Positions 45,474-56,502 of a DNA stretch of 64,000 nt are shown here, one piece after another (the first letter of the stretch is position 1; each line of letters starts with the position of its first letter). The notes beneath the pieces are model-generated. The model made no database searches and was not told the DNA's origin. It was given only the letters and a program-made list of their open reading frames with translations. Source of the stretch: Aralia elata (taxonomy: Eukaryota; Streptophyta; Magnoliopsida; Apiales; Araliaceae); the NCBI GenBank assembly GCA_034770075.1, contig CM068383.1, positions 9,203,778-9,267,777 of the forward strand, given 5' to 3'. A program made the position numbers and the translations under genes.

Positions 45474-46075
45474 ATGGACCTCTATTCAAACCGTAGTTGG
45501 ATGAGAAGACGAAAGTAAAGTGCCCAGATAGGTGCTACAACTGAATTTAGAACTGATTGTCAAGTATTTTTGGATTATGCGTATAGTCACACAAAATGTG
45601 TGAATGGTCAGAACAAGATAAGATGCCCTTGTTTGAAGTGTAAGAATGTAAATTATATGGACAGAGACATGGTAAACTATCACTTACTTGTTTTTGGGTT
45701 CATGAAAAATTACGAAGAATGCTGGTGGGCACATGGACAGAGAAGAGATAGTGGCATCGCACAAGTACATATTCCGGACAGCAGTACCCATTGTATGAAT
45801 GAAATGATTCATGATATTGCAAGGCCGAATTTTGATTGGGAACAAGGCAGAGAGCAACCTATGAATTCTGATGCCAAAGCGTTCTTTAAGTTATTAGATG
45901 AGGGTAGCGAGTCGTTGTGGCATGGTTGCATCAAGCACACTACTTTGTCTGTAGTTGTGACATTACTTAACATCAAGGCTGATCATAACATGAGCCATGA
46001 GTGTTTTTAGTCGCTCTTGAAGGCCATTAAGAGTACGTTGCCTGACGGTGAAAAATTGCCCCACCGCTGATGGCA
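45474..46075 (+). pseudogene. TNP2 N-terminal fragment (transposase-associated domain) in the inner CACTA
   Basis: A degenerate start at 45474 contains SNRSWM, the remnant of the MDRSWM start usual in plant TNP2. After a frameshift the frame reads FRTDCQVFLDYAYSHTK, then GQNKIRCPCLKCKN (Cys pair of the transposase-associated domain), HLLVFGFMKNYEECW, and later SDAKAFFKLLDEGSESLW and LSVVVTLLNIKADHNMS, all at expected positions. A TAG at about 46010 is followed by readable sequence to LPDGEKLP. The catalytic domain that should follow is missing: the right subterminal repeats begin within 20 bases. It is an internally deleted copy. Confidence 0.88.
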
Positions 46076-46363
46076 TTTGGGTATTAGCGACCGCATGTAG
46101 TCGCTAATGGTGGTCGCTGCCACTTGTCAACATGGTCCACGTCACCCCCTGAAACCTGACATGATGTGACTCAGCTTAGCGATGGCAGCGGTCGCTAAAA
46201 GTCGGTTGCTGATTGTTCGGTCGCTAATAGTGGTCGCTGATGTCCACCCAGCGACCAGATTATATGCGACCACTATCAGCGATCGCATTCAGTCGTTGAT
46301 GGGTACCTGTGACCGTTATCGGTCGCTGATAGGCAGTCGCAGATAGACTTTTTTCTTGTAGTG
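46070..46363. repeat. Right subterminal repeats and terminus of the inner CACTA
   Basis: Repeats of TAGCGACCGCATGTAGTCGC and GGTCGCTGAT type in both orientations, ending in TTCTTGTAGTG. Confidence 0.87.
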
Positions 46364-46560
46364 AAGGTACACAGCTAAAACATGGGCGAAAAACTAGTTT
46401 CTTTGGAACTGCTCATAGATTCTTACCTGTTGATCACTGTTTCTTTGGAACACTAATCAGGGCGGGTCGTAAGTTTTCGTAATCATTAATTTGTTTTGTT
46501 TTCTATTTATAAGTTATGTATTTGGTCTATTTACATAATGTTTCGGTTATACTTACAGAT
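46364..46560 (+). pseudogene. Continuation of the outer TNP2 remnant
   Basis: Past the inner CACTA, ACAGCTAAAACATGGGCGAAA and CACCTGTTGATCACTG-like words fit the family's conserved HGxKxSxFDxHRRFLPxDHxxR segment in broken frames. The match ends near 46470, before the second CACTA gene begins. Confidence 0.65.
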
Positions 46561-47690
46561 ACTAGTCGTCGACGTCATCGAGGGACTAACCTCGGTTTAT
46601 TTGGTCGTCCGCCGGTAGTTTCACACATAGTCCACGTAGATGTCAACTCTGCATAGTAAGTGTCAGATAGCGTAATGTTAAATTAAAGTAATTTATTCGA
46701 TGACACAATTAAAATAACACATTATTGTTCTATTTTTATTATAGTATTATGGACCCTGTGGCTAAGGCAACGTCACACACCATATGCTTGACATACCTCC
46801 CCATTGGCTGCATGCGCTTTAGCCAGCATGCACAATATGATGCCTCATTCATGAACATTGTGTTGTGTGAGTTTCATGTAAGTTAATTTACATAAATTAA
46901 ACTATATACGTTAATAGTAATTACACATATTCAGTTCATTTTTTCTAATAAGTTATCAATTTTTTATAGATTTATTTAAGATATAAGGAGGGCATCTCTC
47001 AGTCTGCCGGTTTGTTATTATTGCACATGTCGTGAAGAACTATGCCGACTGACTATACGAGATGAGACAGAGGGTCGCCCAGGCAGTTGTAGACTAGCCC
47101 GGATTCAAGACCATCAACCCCATATTGTCTAAGATGCAGCATGAGAGGCCATGTATACGTACTGGGATGCTGATGACTTCAAGAAGAAGTCCGAACAAAT
47201 GAAGAAAAATCGTGGCCAGCTCCGAGTAGTACATACTACTGGTTCACAGTCTTTTTCGAAGTTGAAGTTGGTATGAACTTAAGCTTTAGTTGATTAGTTT
47301 AATATTGTCATAAGCATACTTAATAAATGCTATTTGTGTATGTATTTATTAGGTCATGCGGGTGAGCTTGGGCCGACCTCCCACCGTGGTCGAGTTCTAA
47401 GATAGAGCCCACACGTCGAAGGACTCTACTATGTCTCCCGCAACGTTAGCTATACAGGTAACACTAATCTCAATTTTTAGTAATTATTAATATTAGGTAG
47501 TTAATAAAATAATTTAATTAACTCACATATACAAAATAAATTATAGGACCGATTTTAGAAGCTTCGGGACTAGCGTGTAGCCGAGTTGCAGTATGCTAGG
47601 AGGGATTCTGAGCTGTTAGATTCCACCATCCCTCCGCCCGAGATTAGCTTATCTCAGGATGAGGAGATAAGCCACCAGCGTCGTTAGAAA
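46560..47690 (+). pseudogene. Second CACTA gene, plant transposase Ptta/En/Spm type (transposase_24), first part
   Basis: The exon-like piece at 46560-46660 reads SRRRHRGTNLGLFGRPP-like (Arg/Gly-rich N-terminus). A piece at about 46745-46870 follows. The piece at 46975-47275 carries NYADWLYEMRQRV and, after a frame change, YWDADDFKKKSEQMKKNRGQ and HTTGSQSFSKLK. Pieces with LGRPPTVVEF and ELLDSTIPPPEISLSQDEE end near 47690. The W-D/E-F-K-x-S-E-x-x-K-x-N-R and HTxGSxSF patterns are typical of transposase_24, the second protein of plant CACTA elements, thought to bind subterminal repeats. Stops interrupt several pieces. The gene resumes at 49300. Confidence 0.75.
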
Positions 47691-47699
47691 GGCATAAGC

Positions 47700-49281
47700 C
47701 AGCGCAGCTGCGCTCACTATGCAGTAGCTGGGGGAAATTGTCGGTGCAGCTGCGCTGCTTGCAGGCTTAGACACGGCGCAACAATGCTAGGTAGGGCCAG
47801 GACCCAGTGAAGAATGCTTAACGGGTCTGCAAGATAGGGGATGATATAGAATGATTAGAACAATGCTATAATTATATCATGACCTTGTGGTAAGCTAGAA
47901 CATGGTTTAGAGTTATGTTTATAATAAAAAATCGAATAACTTAGTTGTAATTTACGTTTGGCTTCCAGGGGGCGCTGCCCCCTTACACCCCCGCCAGCTC
48001 ACCAGCGAGCTGGGCAGTCGCTCGCTCACTGGGGAGTGAGACCCCCGACTAGGTAATCGTAGTGGCAATCAATGTTTGTAATGAACCAAGAGAACTTTTA
48101 AAAGAGTGTAACGTATAGATTAATGTAAACCAATGTTTGGCATCTATTGTGTGACTAACTGGTATGCGAATATGTGCTTAAATGTGTAGGACATATTTGA
48201 AGGACGATTAACGTCAAATAGTAGCAAGCGCTTAAGGCAAGTTTTCTAACGCTTGTCTAACCCTTGTGTTGGGCAATTTTATTTGATTATATTCTTATGA
48301 CTCTCATGCGATGTTTGACATTCCAATTTATGCAATACATATATGGTTGTGTGAATTCCTCACTTATGTAAATCTTTCAGTATTTGCACAAGTATTCGAG
48401 CTATGTTATGATATGAATTGTTGAAGCTTTCAAGTTCAAATATGTATGAACTGTTATAGAGAACGTCGATGCCATTTGTTTCGGCTAGACATATATTAAA
48501 ATGTTTTATTGATTTGATAATAAATCCTTGAAATGTTATTGATGATTAAGTAGAGCTATCCGACCAAATTATTTTGGTTAGGATTCCGAGACATGAATAA
48601 GATGAACAACCCTAATATTAGGGGCAGTTTTTAGTCAGTTATTCTGACAAGGCATCAAGCGCCTAAACAAACGTATATAGTCGTTTCCAGCTAGAGTGTT
48701 GATCAACATAGAGTACAATAGGCTGATCACCTAGAAGTGCTCGTAAGTCAGACGGTTTGTAGTAAAATAACTGTGTAACCTTTTTATAAGAAGAAAAGAA
48801 TGTTCAAGGTCTTATGACCACTCAGTATGTCGTTTAAAAAATGTTTCAAACGAAGGTAAAGTATTATTCCTGTTTATTCAGAATATTTCACAACTATTGT
48901 TCAGTTATCGAAAAGAAATGATATGATTGATGATATTGTTGTTATTCAACTGCTATACTTGTTGAGCAATTAAATGTTCATTCTTGCTTTATATTAAACA
49001 TTGCAGCTAAGGCCGAGTGGGTCGAAGGTTCCGGTAAGGATAAGGGAAAGGGCAAGATGAACGTCTAGATGGCGTCGTAGTTTATTTGTATTAGTAATGA
49101 TGTAATATTAAGACCTATTATGTATTTGGAATGATGTTATGATAATAGAACCTGAGATTGAGTGTAAGACGTGTTGTAATAATATAGTAATTACATTCAT
49201 GTCTATTATGTTGTATGGAATGGGCTGTATCGTGGAGCACCGGGTCCGGGTTTGAAGGTACCCGGATTTGGGGGCGTCACA
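47700..49281 (+). repeat. Chromovirus-like LTR, 5' border unclear, in the outer CACTA
   Basis: The right end GGATTTGGGGGCGTCACA (to 49281) is an LTR end of the same type as 52024 and, in complement, 26662. The piece at 48860-48990 matches the fragment at 40724-41650. The piece at 48470-48830 matches 57925-58370 and, more weakly, 27180-27430 in reverse. It holds the palindrome-rich stretch AGCGCAGCTGCGCT (47702-47760) and a GC-rich stretch at 47970-48050. The left border and target duplication could not be placed; the right flank is GTTGT. No internal region of a retrotransposon follows. Confidence 0.7.
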
Positions 49282-49289
49282 GTTGTTCT

Positions 49290-49775
49290 AGAGGGTTATG
49301 GTGGTGGTGTCAGAGACATTTCGTACAGATCCGATATTCCGTCGTCAGGACTTGCCTAGTCGTGTTTGCCTTCACCAACTTGCTCAAGATATTACAGCAG
49401 GGGTCACCGTTCAGAGTACGGGTATCCCTCCGGAATAGTTCGTCGCGATACGCGATGAGGTGGCCCAGATGATGGTTACCCTACTGGCGGAGGCTTTTGG
49501 ATCGATGTTGAGTAAGCCCTCGACTATTCATGTATTATATTTATTTTAAGTTGTATATTCTGTATGTTATTTAATTTTCATTTAGTTGTCCTTTTAATTC
49601 TCAATTACGGACTAATAAGTTATATTTTTAATTGTATCAACAGCGTGACTATGCCGAGAAGGCTGGCGATGTCGATCGCGAGCGGGGGATGATGGTGATG
49701 ATTTTCAGACACCAGAGCAGCAACGTTGACCCCCGCCCGATAATCCTCCTCACAGTAGTGGTACTACTAGTTTAG
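49290..49775 (+). pseudogene. Second CACTA gene (transposase_24), C-terminal part
   Basis: After the LTR, frames containing DPIFRRQDLPSRV, then after a stop FVAIRDEVAQMMVTLLAEAFG, and beyond a probable intron (about 49520-49645) RDYAEKAGDVDRERGM continue the Ptta/En/Spm-type protein. Its acidic and Pro-rich C-terminus ends near 49775. Damaged by frame changes. Placement depends on context and on the shape of the protein, so it is less sure than the first part. Confidence 0.55.
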
Positions 49776-50578
49776 GTTGATTTTTTGAATAACATTTACT
49801 TAGATTTTTTGTAAAACATTGTAGTTGCTTAATATTTTGTAAATCATTATAGTTTAGTTGGATTCTTTGTAAATCAATGTATTTTAGTTTAGTTTTGTAA
49901 GTCGTTAACTTTCAACTATTTTTTTGTATAACTTATTGTAAATTAGTTTATATATGTTATTGTTGGGAACGATATATGTTGTTGTTATAGTAGTTTATAT
50001 TTATTATTGTCCGGGACATGTATATATGTTGTAATTATAGTAGTTACGTTATATGTGCTATAATATATAGATTAATGTATGTGTTGTTAGGATAAAACAT
50101 GTTACATGTACAAAAATAAGGTTTAAAACTGCAAAAACAAAAACAATTATTAAAAAAACCCATTATTTTCTACGGAATTGGTTAAGCTCGACGTAAATTC
50201 TGTCGAAACTAATGATTTGTAATAAATTATAAAAGCTTTATTTCTGACAGAACAACTGTTATTGCCGACGGAGATTCAGTCGAAAATTTGGATCCGTACA
50301 CGAACATAACCTCGACACGTGTACATATTATTACCGACAGAATTAGTCCGTCAAAAATACTTCTGTTAGAAATGAACTATCTTTAACGGAACTGTGGTCG
50401 ACCATAATTCCGTCGAAAATACTTAATTCCGATCAAATTTCCGACGGACTTATCCCCGACCAGCTTTATTACAACTGAATTGTCGACGGAATATTCCGTT
50501 GGAAGAAAATTATTTCTGACAGAATAAGCTTATTTCCGACGGAATATTCCGACGGAATTAAGTCTTTTTATTGTAGTG
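49776..50578. other. 3' non-coding region and right terminus of the outer CACTA
   Basis: AT-rich to about 50180, then many CCGACGGAAT/ATTCCGTCGG words in both orientations up to the TTGTAGTG end at 50578. This subterminal repeat type differs from the GCGACCGC type of the inner CACTA, so the two belong to different subfamilies. Confidence 0.8.
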
Positions 50579-50581
50579 AGA

Positions 50582-51265
50582 TCGTTTAGCCAAATAGGCT
50601 CACTTCTTGGCTATCCATTAGGGTTACTCGGTGGATAGATTGGTGCAAAATTTTCAATAGGAGATTGTTAGACGTCATAGTACTCTGATATCTATTACTT
50701 GAGCCTAATTGAGTTTGCTTATAATAATAGCCGACATGTAAGTATTGAGATGACTCCATTTAAGGCGCTGTATGGTAGGAAGTGTCGGGCACCGGCTTGT
50801 TGGGATCAGGTTGATAAGAAGGCCATAGAAGGACCTGAGTTAGTTCAAATCACTACGAAGAAGGTAGCGATGGCTAAGGAGAAATTAAGATCAACTCGAT
50901 CACGATAAAAAGTTATGTTGATAAGCATAGGAGGACCTTAGGTTTCTCCTTGGAAAGACATTCGGCAATTTGGGTTGAAAAGAAAACTCAGTCCGCATTA
51001 TATTGGGCCATTCGAGATTTCAAAGATGATTGGTGAAGTTGCATATCGGTTAAATTTGCCTCCACAATTAGCTCATGTGCATAATGTGTTCCATGTGTTA
51101 GTGTTGAGGAGTTATCATTATCATCCGTTGCATGTGGTGCACTATCCGTTCGATAAAATTCAGAATGATCTTACTTTTGAGGAGCAGGTCGTGGCGATTT
51201 TGGATCGTCAAAAGCGAATTATGAGGAGGAAGACGATTCTGTTAGTTAAGGTTTTGTGGATGAAC
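50582..51265 (+). pseudogene. Chromovirus integrase, partial
   Basis: The first 110 bases hold integrase-core words (DRL, AHFLAI, EIVRRH) in broken frames. About 75 residues of the core that should follow are deleted, and the frame resumes at about 50699 with LSLIEFAYNNSRHVSIEMTPF and ALYGRKCRAPACWD, a chromovirus signature. After stops near 50908 it goes on with SPWKDIRQFG and KLSPHYIGPFEISKMIGEVAYRL (50975 onward), the C-terminal domain, then DLTFEEQVVAILDRQKR and LLVKVLWMN, where the LTR begins. The last 25-30 residues, including most of the chromodomain-like end, are missing. The CACTA right end directly abuts its start. Confidence 0.85.
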
Positions 51266-51670
51266 TGTAATATTCCAAAAAAAAAAACCCTTGTAATAAA
51301 TTTTGTGAATATAAATGCAATTATTATTGAAATCTAAATTTTTATTCTTGATTATTGAAAAACATGTGTAAAATGATTATAAATACATATATTATTTGAG
51401 TAAGTTTAATAAAAGAAAAGTAACTAAAAAATGTAACACTTTAAAAATCACATAACCACACCAAATAAAATGCAAGTATACATACATAAAATTTATTCAA
51501 GTATACTTACATATATACAACTAACACATGTATACATGCATATAAACAATATAAGTATGCTTACAAATTAATACACGTATAATTATAACTAATACATATA
51601 TACAATTACTACAAGGATACACACATATATAAATTACATGTGTACATATAGACGCATGTGTGAGTGTCAT

Positions 51671-51708
<38 letters not shown>

Positions 51709-52024
51709 CAAGCAAGTAAACAAGATGGACAAAGTAGTCAAAAAATAAAATTCTAGAGAATTCTCAAAATTTCCAACGAAGCTAGAAAAGAAAAGGAAAA
51801 AACTAATATTATATTATTTAAATAAATAATTAATGATGTAGTATTTTGGAACTAATATATTAGTTCATATTGTGTAAGTCAAACCTGGTCATGTATGTAT
51901 AAATAATGTAAATAATTAATGTATATTCTAACCTAGCTGATAATAATAGCTAGTAGCATGTATGTGGATGAATAGTGATGCACCAAGTCTGTTGTAGCTA
52001 GTACACGGATTTGGGGGCATCACA
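51266..52024 (+). repeat. LTR between a chromovirus integrase end and a gag start, 759 bp
   Basis: Starts TGTAATATTCC and ends GGATTTGGGGGCATCACA. A primer-binding site follows within 4 bases. It holds a TA microsatellite (51671-51706) and many TACA/TATAC words. Because no second copy was seen in the window, the left border rests on the TGT start and the break in the integrase frame. Confidence 0.7.
51671..51706. repeat. TA microsatellite in the chromovirus LTR
   Basis: About 18 TA units with no MITE next to it. Confidence 0.9.
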
Positions 52025-52027
52025 AGT

Positions 52028-52039
52028 TGGTATCAGAGC
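52028..52039 (+). other. Primer-binding site, initiator tRNA-Met type
   Basis: TGGTATCAGAGC, complementary to the 3' end of initiator tRNA-Met, directly after the LTR end. The same site occurs at 56505-56516. Confidence 0.85.
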
Positions 52040-52330
52040 TGTAAGTTATAACCCTTAGGTTAGAGGACCTTAGGATATAACCTGGGAGGAATCTAGTATT
52101 GACTACGAGAAAAGAACTCACATAGAGTTCTTGCGTATAAAAAACTAATGAAATAAATACAATAATAAAAAAATAATAAATAATAATAATAAAATAGTAA
52201 TAATAATAAGATATTTTTTAAATTAATTAAACTGATTTAAGTTTTTCCTGTTATGTTTATTAGTTAATTATTTTAAGCTGTACATTTAATTTATTAATGT
52301 ACTAAGCAAGTTATTTTATTATGTTATAGG

Positions 52331-52679
52331 ATGGCCGAAGAAGAAATAATTAGAGACATTTATGAGATACCTCAGGCTGAACCAATAACACCTATAGTCA
52401 AGCCGGTAATGGGCGAGGAGACCCCAGTAGTAGATCCGGAGGAGGATCCCAAAGAGGATCCTAAGGAGGAACTTGAAGAAGATCCCGCGGGAGATCATGT
52501 GGTTCCCAGGTATGTTGCGGATGATGAGGCACCACTCGTGGAGGAGGAAAAATTCGAGGGACTAGGACCAGCTTTATCAGAGGCCTATGCCATGGTACAA
52601 GACATATTCGACAAAAATCAAGAATTAGAAAACAGGGTTCGACAGTTAGAAGAAAGAAATGAGGAGTTAGAGGCTCTAT
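52331..52679 (+). pseudogene. Chromovirus gag N-terminus, cut by a CACTA insertion
   Basis: The frame starts at ATG 52331 (MAEEEIIRDIYEIPQAEP), about 300 bases after the primer-binding site, where gag is expected. The protein is acidic with a PEEDPKEDPKEELEEDP stretch (about residues 36-52). A heptad-like helix follows (NQELENRVRQLEERNEELEA, about residues 95-115). At 52680 the CACTA sequence begins; the open frame runs on to 52738 only by chance. There is no capsid or zinc knuckle. The gag identity rests mostly on position, since the acidic N-terminus is not conserved between families. Confidence 0.6.
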
Positions 52680-52833
52680 CACTCCAAAAAAAGGGTCATA
52701 GTCGACAAAATTATTATCGACGGGCTAATCGTCGCTAATGACCTTAATGGCGACGACATTGCCATCGTGAATAGCTGCCATCGACAGTGACTTACTTATA
52801 TACTCATTCGCGCCATCTTTCTCACTTCGCGAG

Positions 52834-55800
52834 TGTGATGACCCGAATTTTGAAAAATATTAAAATAAGAATTTAATATATAGAATTCTTATTGTGTCAC
52901 ATAATAAGTTTGAACGAATAAAATATATATTTGTTATATATATATTTATGTAATAAAGTGAATGTGTGTAAAGATATGAATACATATATTTGGAACAAAA
53001 AGAATTAATAGTTAATTAAACTATTAAAGTAGTTAGTTTGAGTTAAAATACAAATTGAAATATGAAAGTGAAGTAAAATAATTGATTGATTTGAATATTA
53101 AGCCTTAAACGACAATAGAGAAATTGTGAATTAAATTTCATAAAAGAGAAGGTTAATTCGTTTAATTAAAATAGTGAATTAACGTATTAGAATGAGGAAG
53201 TTAATTAAAATCATTATTTTAATATATTACAAATAAGTGTAATATATTTACGTAGTGGAATAATATATTGTGCAAAATGAATATGGAATGAGACAATTAG
53301 TTTACTATTTGAAGACTTGCGAATTAAAATATTCGTTTTAATTAACTTAATAAAGAAAGTGATTTTTATTTGGCAATGAGAATTTTGTTATTATTTAATT
53401 GTAACATATAATAGCATAATATTTAATATTATACTAATTAGATGTGAGTGAAAAATATGAGGTCAACGATTGATATATAAATATTGGTGTGAAGATTTAT
53501 AAATTAAATTAATATTTAATTTCTGGTTTAATATGCGGGTTAAATAAATTGTATTGAAACAATTTATGGAAGGAAAAATATAATTAAATTTAACTTTAAC
53601 TTTATACAATTAGTTGTATAAGTTAAATGGGTGAATTAGAACAATTAATAATTAAAAATTTATTATATCAATTAATTGATTTGTTTTACGAAAAGTGTTA
53701 AATTAATTGTGGATTAATTCCATAATTAGTGGGATAATTTTTTTACAAAATTATAAATGTATAAATACCCAAGTTTGATTAATAATTTATGGGAATAAAT
53801 TTTATTACAATACATAAATTAATTTGTGGGGGAAATAATATATTATATAATGTAATATATTATACATGATGTATAGTCATATATATATATATATATGTCA
53901 TGTGGTCATGCTGGGATTTTTATTTTTTGTGTGTTGAGTCATCTTGGCATAGCAGGAGGTGTAAGCTTATAAGGTCATTGAAAGTGCACCAAACATATAG
54001 CTATTAAATAAGATAGGAAGCTAAGCTTTACTTGATATGTTAGAAAAAAAACGAAGAAGCTTGTTAAACAAAGAACAGATCATCCCTCCCCTGACCCATC
54101 CCATTTCCGTTCGTACCAGAAAGAAAGAAAGAAACGAACAAATAAAATATCTCTCCGTTCCAAAACCTTACCAATTGAAGGCAAGTAAGAAAGGAAGGGT
54201 ACTAGCTAGGAAAGTAATAAAGTGCAGAGCATATCAATTGAACAAAACATTCAATTCAGCCCATAGCAAGGATTGAAGCAAATTTCAATCAAAAAGATAT
54301 ATAAACTCTTCTTTCTCTAAATCTATAGAATTAGTTAAGTTTAAATAGTGAAATTGGTTATGGGAGGATTGAATTATGGAACCATGAAGGGTTCGAAGGT
54401 AAAAGCATGGAAATTGAATGAAAAATTGGATTCTAAACATGTTCCAATGTCTATAAATTCTAAAAATTAAAGCTCTGCACAGAGTATGCTTGATAAAATG
54501 CCTCTAAGAGGTTGTGATGCTTAAAAATTGGAAATTTGATAATGTTGTGGATATAGTATCATAGATGTATCTAATATGATATAAATTAAGTTGATTGGGT
54601 GAGTTAAAGTGAGTTTAAAAACAAGTTTATGAAGATTTAATTTTGGTTCGGTTGAAAACTGCTCTAACAGGGCAGTTTCAAAGCATTGAAAAACCTGTTC
54701 AAAAGGTCCGTTTTGTTGAGGTTATATTTTTATAAAATAGTATATTATACTCTCTACATCATATTCAAATTTGGTTTCAAATGGATGTGTGAGATAAAAA
54801 TTGACAGAGTGGGCTGGTTGAGTAAGTTTGCAGCAGCAGCGTGCATCAGTTCGTTGCACGCTGATACTGCAGCGAGCGAGCTGCACGCTGCTGTTGCAGC
54901 AAGCATGTTGTAGCTGCAACGTGCAGTAGCCACAACTGCAGCATTTCAACTTGTTTTTGGCACGAAGCGTGATGCGAGGAAAATAAATGATTTAAAATTT
55001 ATAAAACTAAAATATTATAAGTTAATTAACTTATAATATTATTTGTAAATCTAATAAATTTTGTAAAATGAGAAATAAGTTAGTTTAGCTTGAAAATACA
55101 AGTTTTAATTAAGATTCTTACGACGCACATATATTGAAATATATAATACGCTTTATAAATAATACGCGGAGTAATATGAACGAATTACCCATATTGTATA
55201 TATTGTTTTGGATTTGAATCAAAGTTAATAGCATATGTATTCGTTCAGTTATGTAATAATCATATGTATGATACATAGGTATTATACGAAGTATTAGCAC
55301 TTCGAGTACGCGAATTTGGATAGAACCGGTAGTGTTTTCTTATGAAGATTATACAAGAATAATTGAAGATTGAAGGAGGTAAACCGACGAATGATATGGT
55401 GCGACGGATGCTTGAAGAGCATATACCAAGTTACGCAATCAAAGGCAAGTTCTTACAGTAATTTGCAAACTTGTTGCTATGTGAAAGATATATGATAAAA
55501 CGTGTTAAAACATGAGTATGTGATAGTTAATGAAATTTGTTATTCTATGTGAACAAGTTGAGTATGTAAATGTTATGTGGTTGTAACTGAAGTTGTTGAT
55601 TGATGAATTCTAATAACTGAGGATAGTTAAAGGAAAATGCACAGCATCTGAAGCATGTATTCACTGCGCATCATGAAATGCATGTTACACAAATAAGTGT
55701 AAAGCATGTGTGCTATGTGAAGCATGAAATGTGTTAACTGTTAGACTTGTTAGGCCGTCGTGCTCATTCTTGTAAATAACTTATTTGCAGATTGAGGGAT

Positions 55801-56502
55801 GAACTATCAGATGATTATAGCAATAAAGATTTAAGGCTCGTTACAAAAGAAATGTTGATTGTTTTCTTTAGTTGAAGTTGTATTAGTTCAAGATAATTGT
55901 TTGTAATGTAAATAGATTAAGTTGTATTAAATTGGAGAATATCGAATAAAAGATATTCGTTAAATTTGATTAGAAAACTTTACCTTTAAAATTGTAATGT
56001 AATATAATGTGATTGAAATACTATATGAAAAATAGTATGTGTTATATATATGGATTGTTATATTGAGAGTTCAGATTGCGGTTTTAAAAATCAGACTTGT
56101 TATGTAATTCATTTAACTTACTAAATTACAACGAAGCATATAGAAGACTTAGTCAGATATTCAAAGTTGAATTTTATATTCATAATTAACGTCTAAGATC
56201 AAATATAATATATATGAAAACAATAAGTGATGATGAATTCTAAAGGTTGCGAATTCTAGAACTGAGAAAAGATCAAAATAGCTAGATTTTAAAAGTTATT
56301 TTGTTACTGGTGGTTATGTACAATAAGAATAGTGTAAGATGGTGATGAAAAATTCAAAATATGAAAGAAAATCATAAAAGTTTTAAATTTATCTGCATTT
56401 TTATTGATTATATCATTAATTAATGATGTAAAGTTAGAATATGATTGATTGTTAACGACCAAAGTCGGGAGTGAAAATTGTCCTGATTTTAGGGTCGTTA
56501 CA
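52834..56502 (+). repeat. 5' LTR of the large non-autonomous element
   Basis: The 3.67 kb LTR holds a TATATA run at 53879-53897, a cluster of GCAGC/GCTGC words at 54832-54945 and, near its end, AATAACTTATTTGCAGATTGA. Open frames near 54037 and 54686 are shared with the other LTR only in part and carry no known domain. Confidence 0.92.
54830..54945. repeat. Cluster of GCAGC/GCTGC words in the LTR
   Basis: GCAGCAGCAGCGTGCATCAG, TTGCACGCTGATACTGCAGC, CTGCACGCTGCTGTTGCAGC and similar, able to pair in several ways. The right LTR has a shortened version (60965-61005). Confidence 0.8.

Larger units (their letters stand above)
42725..46363 (+). mobile_element. Inner CACTA transposon, 3639 bp, deletion derivative
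   Basis: The termini are CACTACAAGAAAAA (42725) and TTTTTTCTTGTAGTG (ending 46363), flanked by AAG on both sides (42722-42724 and 46364-46366), the 3-base duplication of CACTA elements. Both ends hold many subterminal repeats: TAGCGACCGCNNTTAGCGAC and ATCAGCGACCGCGTGC types within 42760-43015, and the like in 46070-46350. Inside is only the N-terminal part of TNP2. It inserted in the TNP2 gene of a related CACTA. It cannot make a full transposase and would depend on another copy. Confidence 0.95.
42431..50578 (+). mobile_element. Outer CACTA (En/Spm) transposon, right end preserved
   Basis: The right end is TTTTTATTGTAGTG at 50565-50578, the complement of a CACTACAATAAAAA terminus. The region before it (50180-50578) is rich in CCGACGGAAT-type subterminal repeats. 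A TNP2 transposase remnant (42431-42724, resuming at 46364) and a second gene of the plant Ptta/En/Spm type (from 46560) are both on the + strand in the usual order. A second CACTA and an LTR fragment are nested inside. The left terminus was not found; it may have been deleted or lie in the unclassified DNA before 42431. The right end abuts a broken chromovirus integrase, probably the DNA it jumped into. Confidence 0.75.

Noticed and set aside
52684..52738. Continuation of the chromovirus gag frame
   Set aside because: The frame stays open by chance into the CACTA subterminal sequence (CACTCC at 52680), so the residues after 52679 are not gag.
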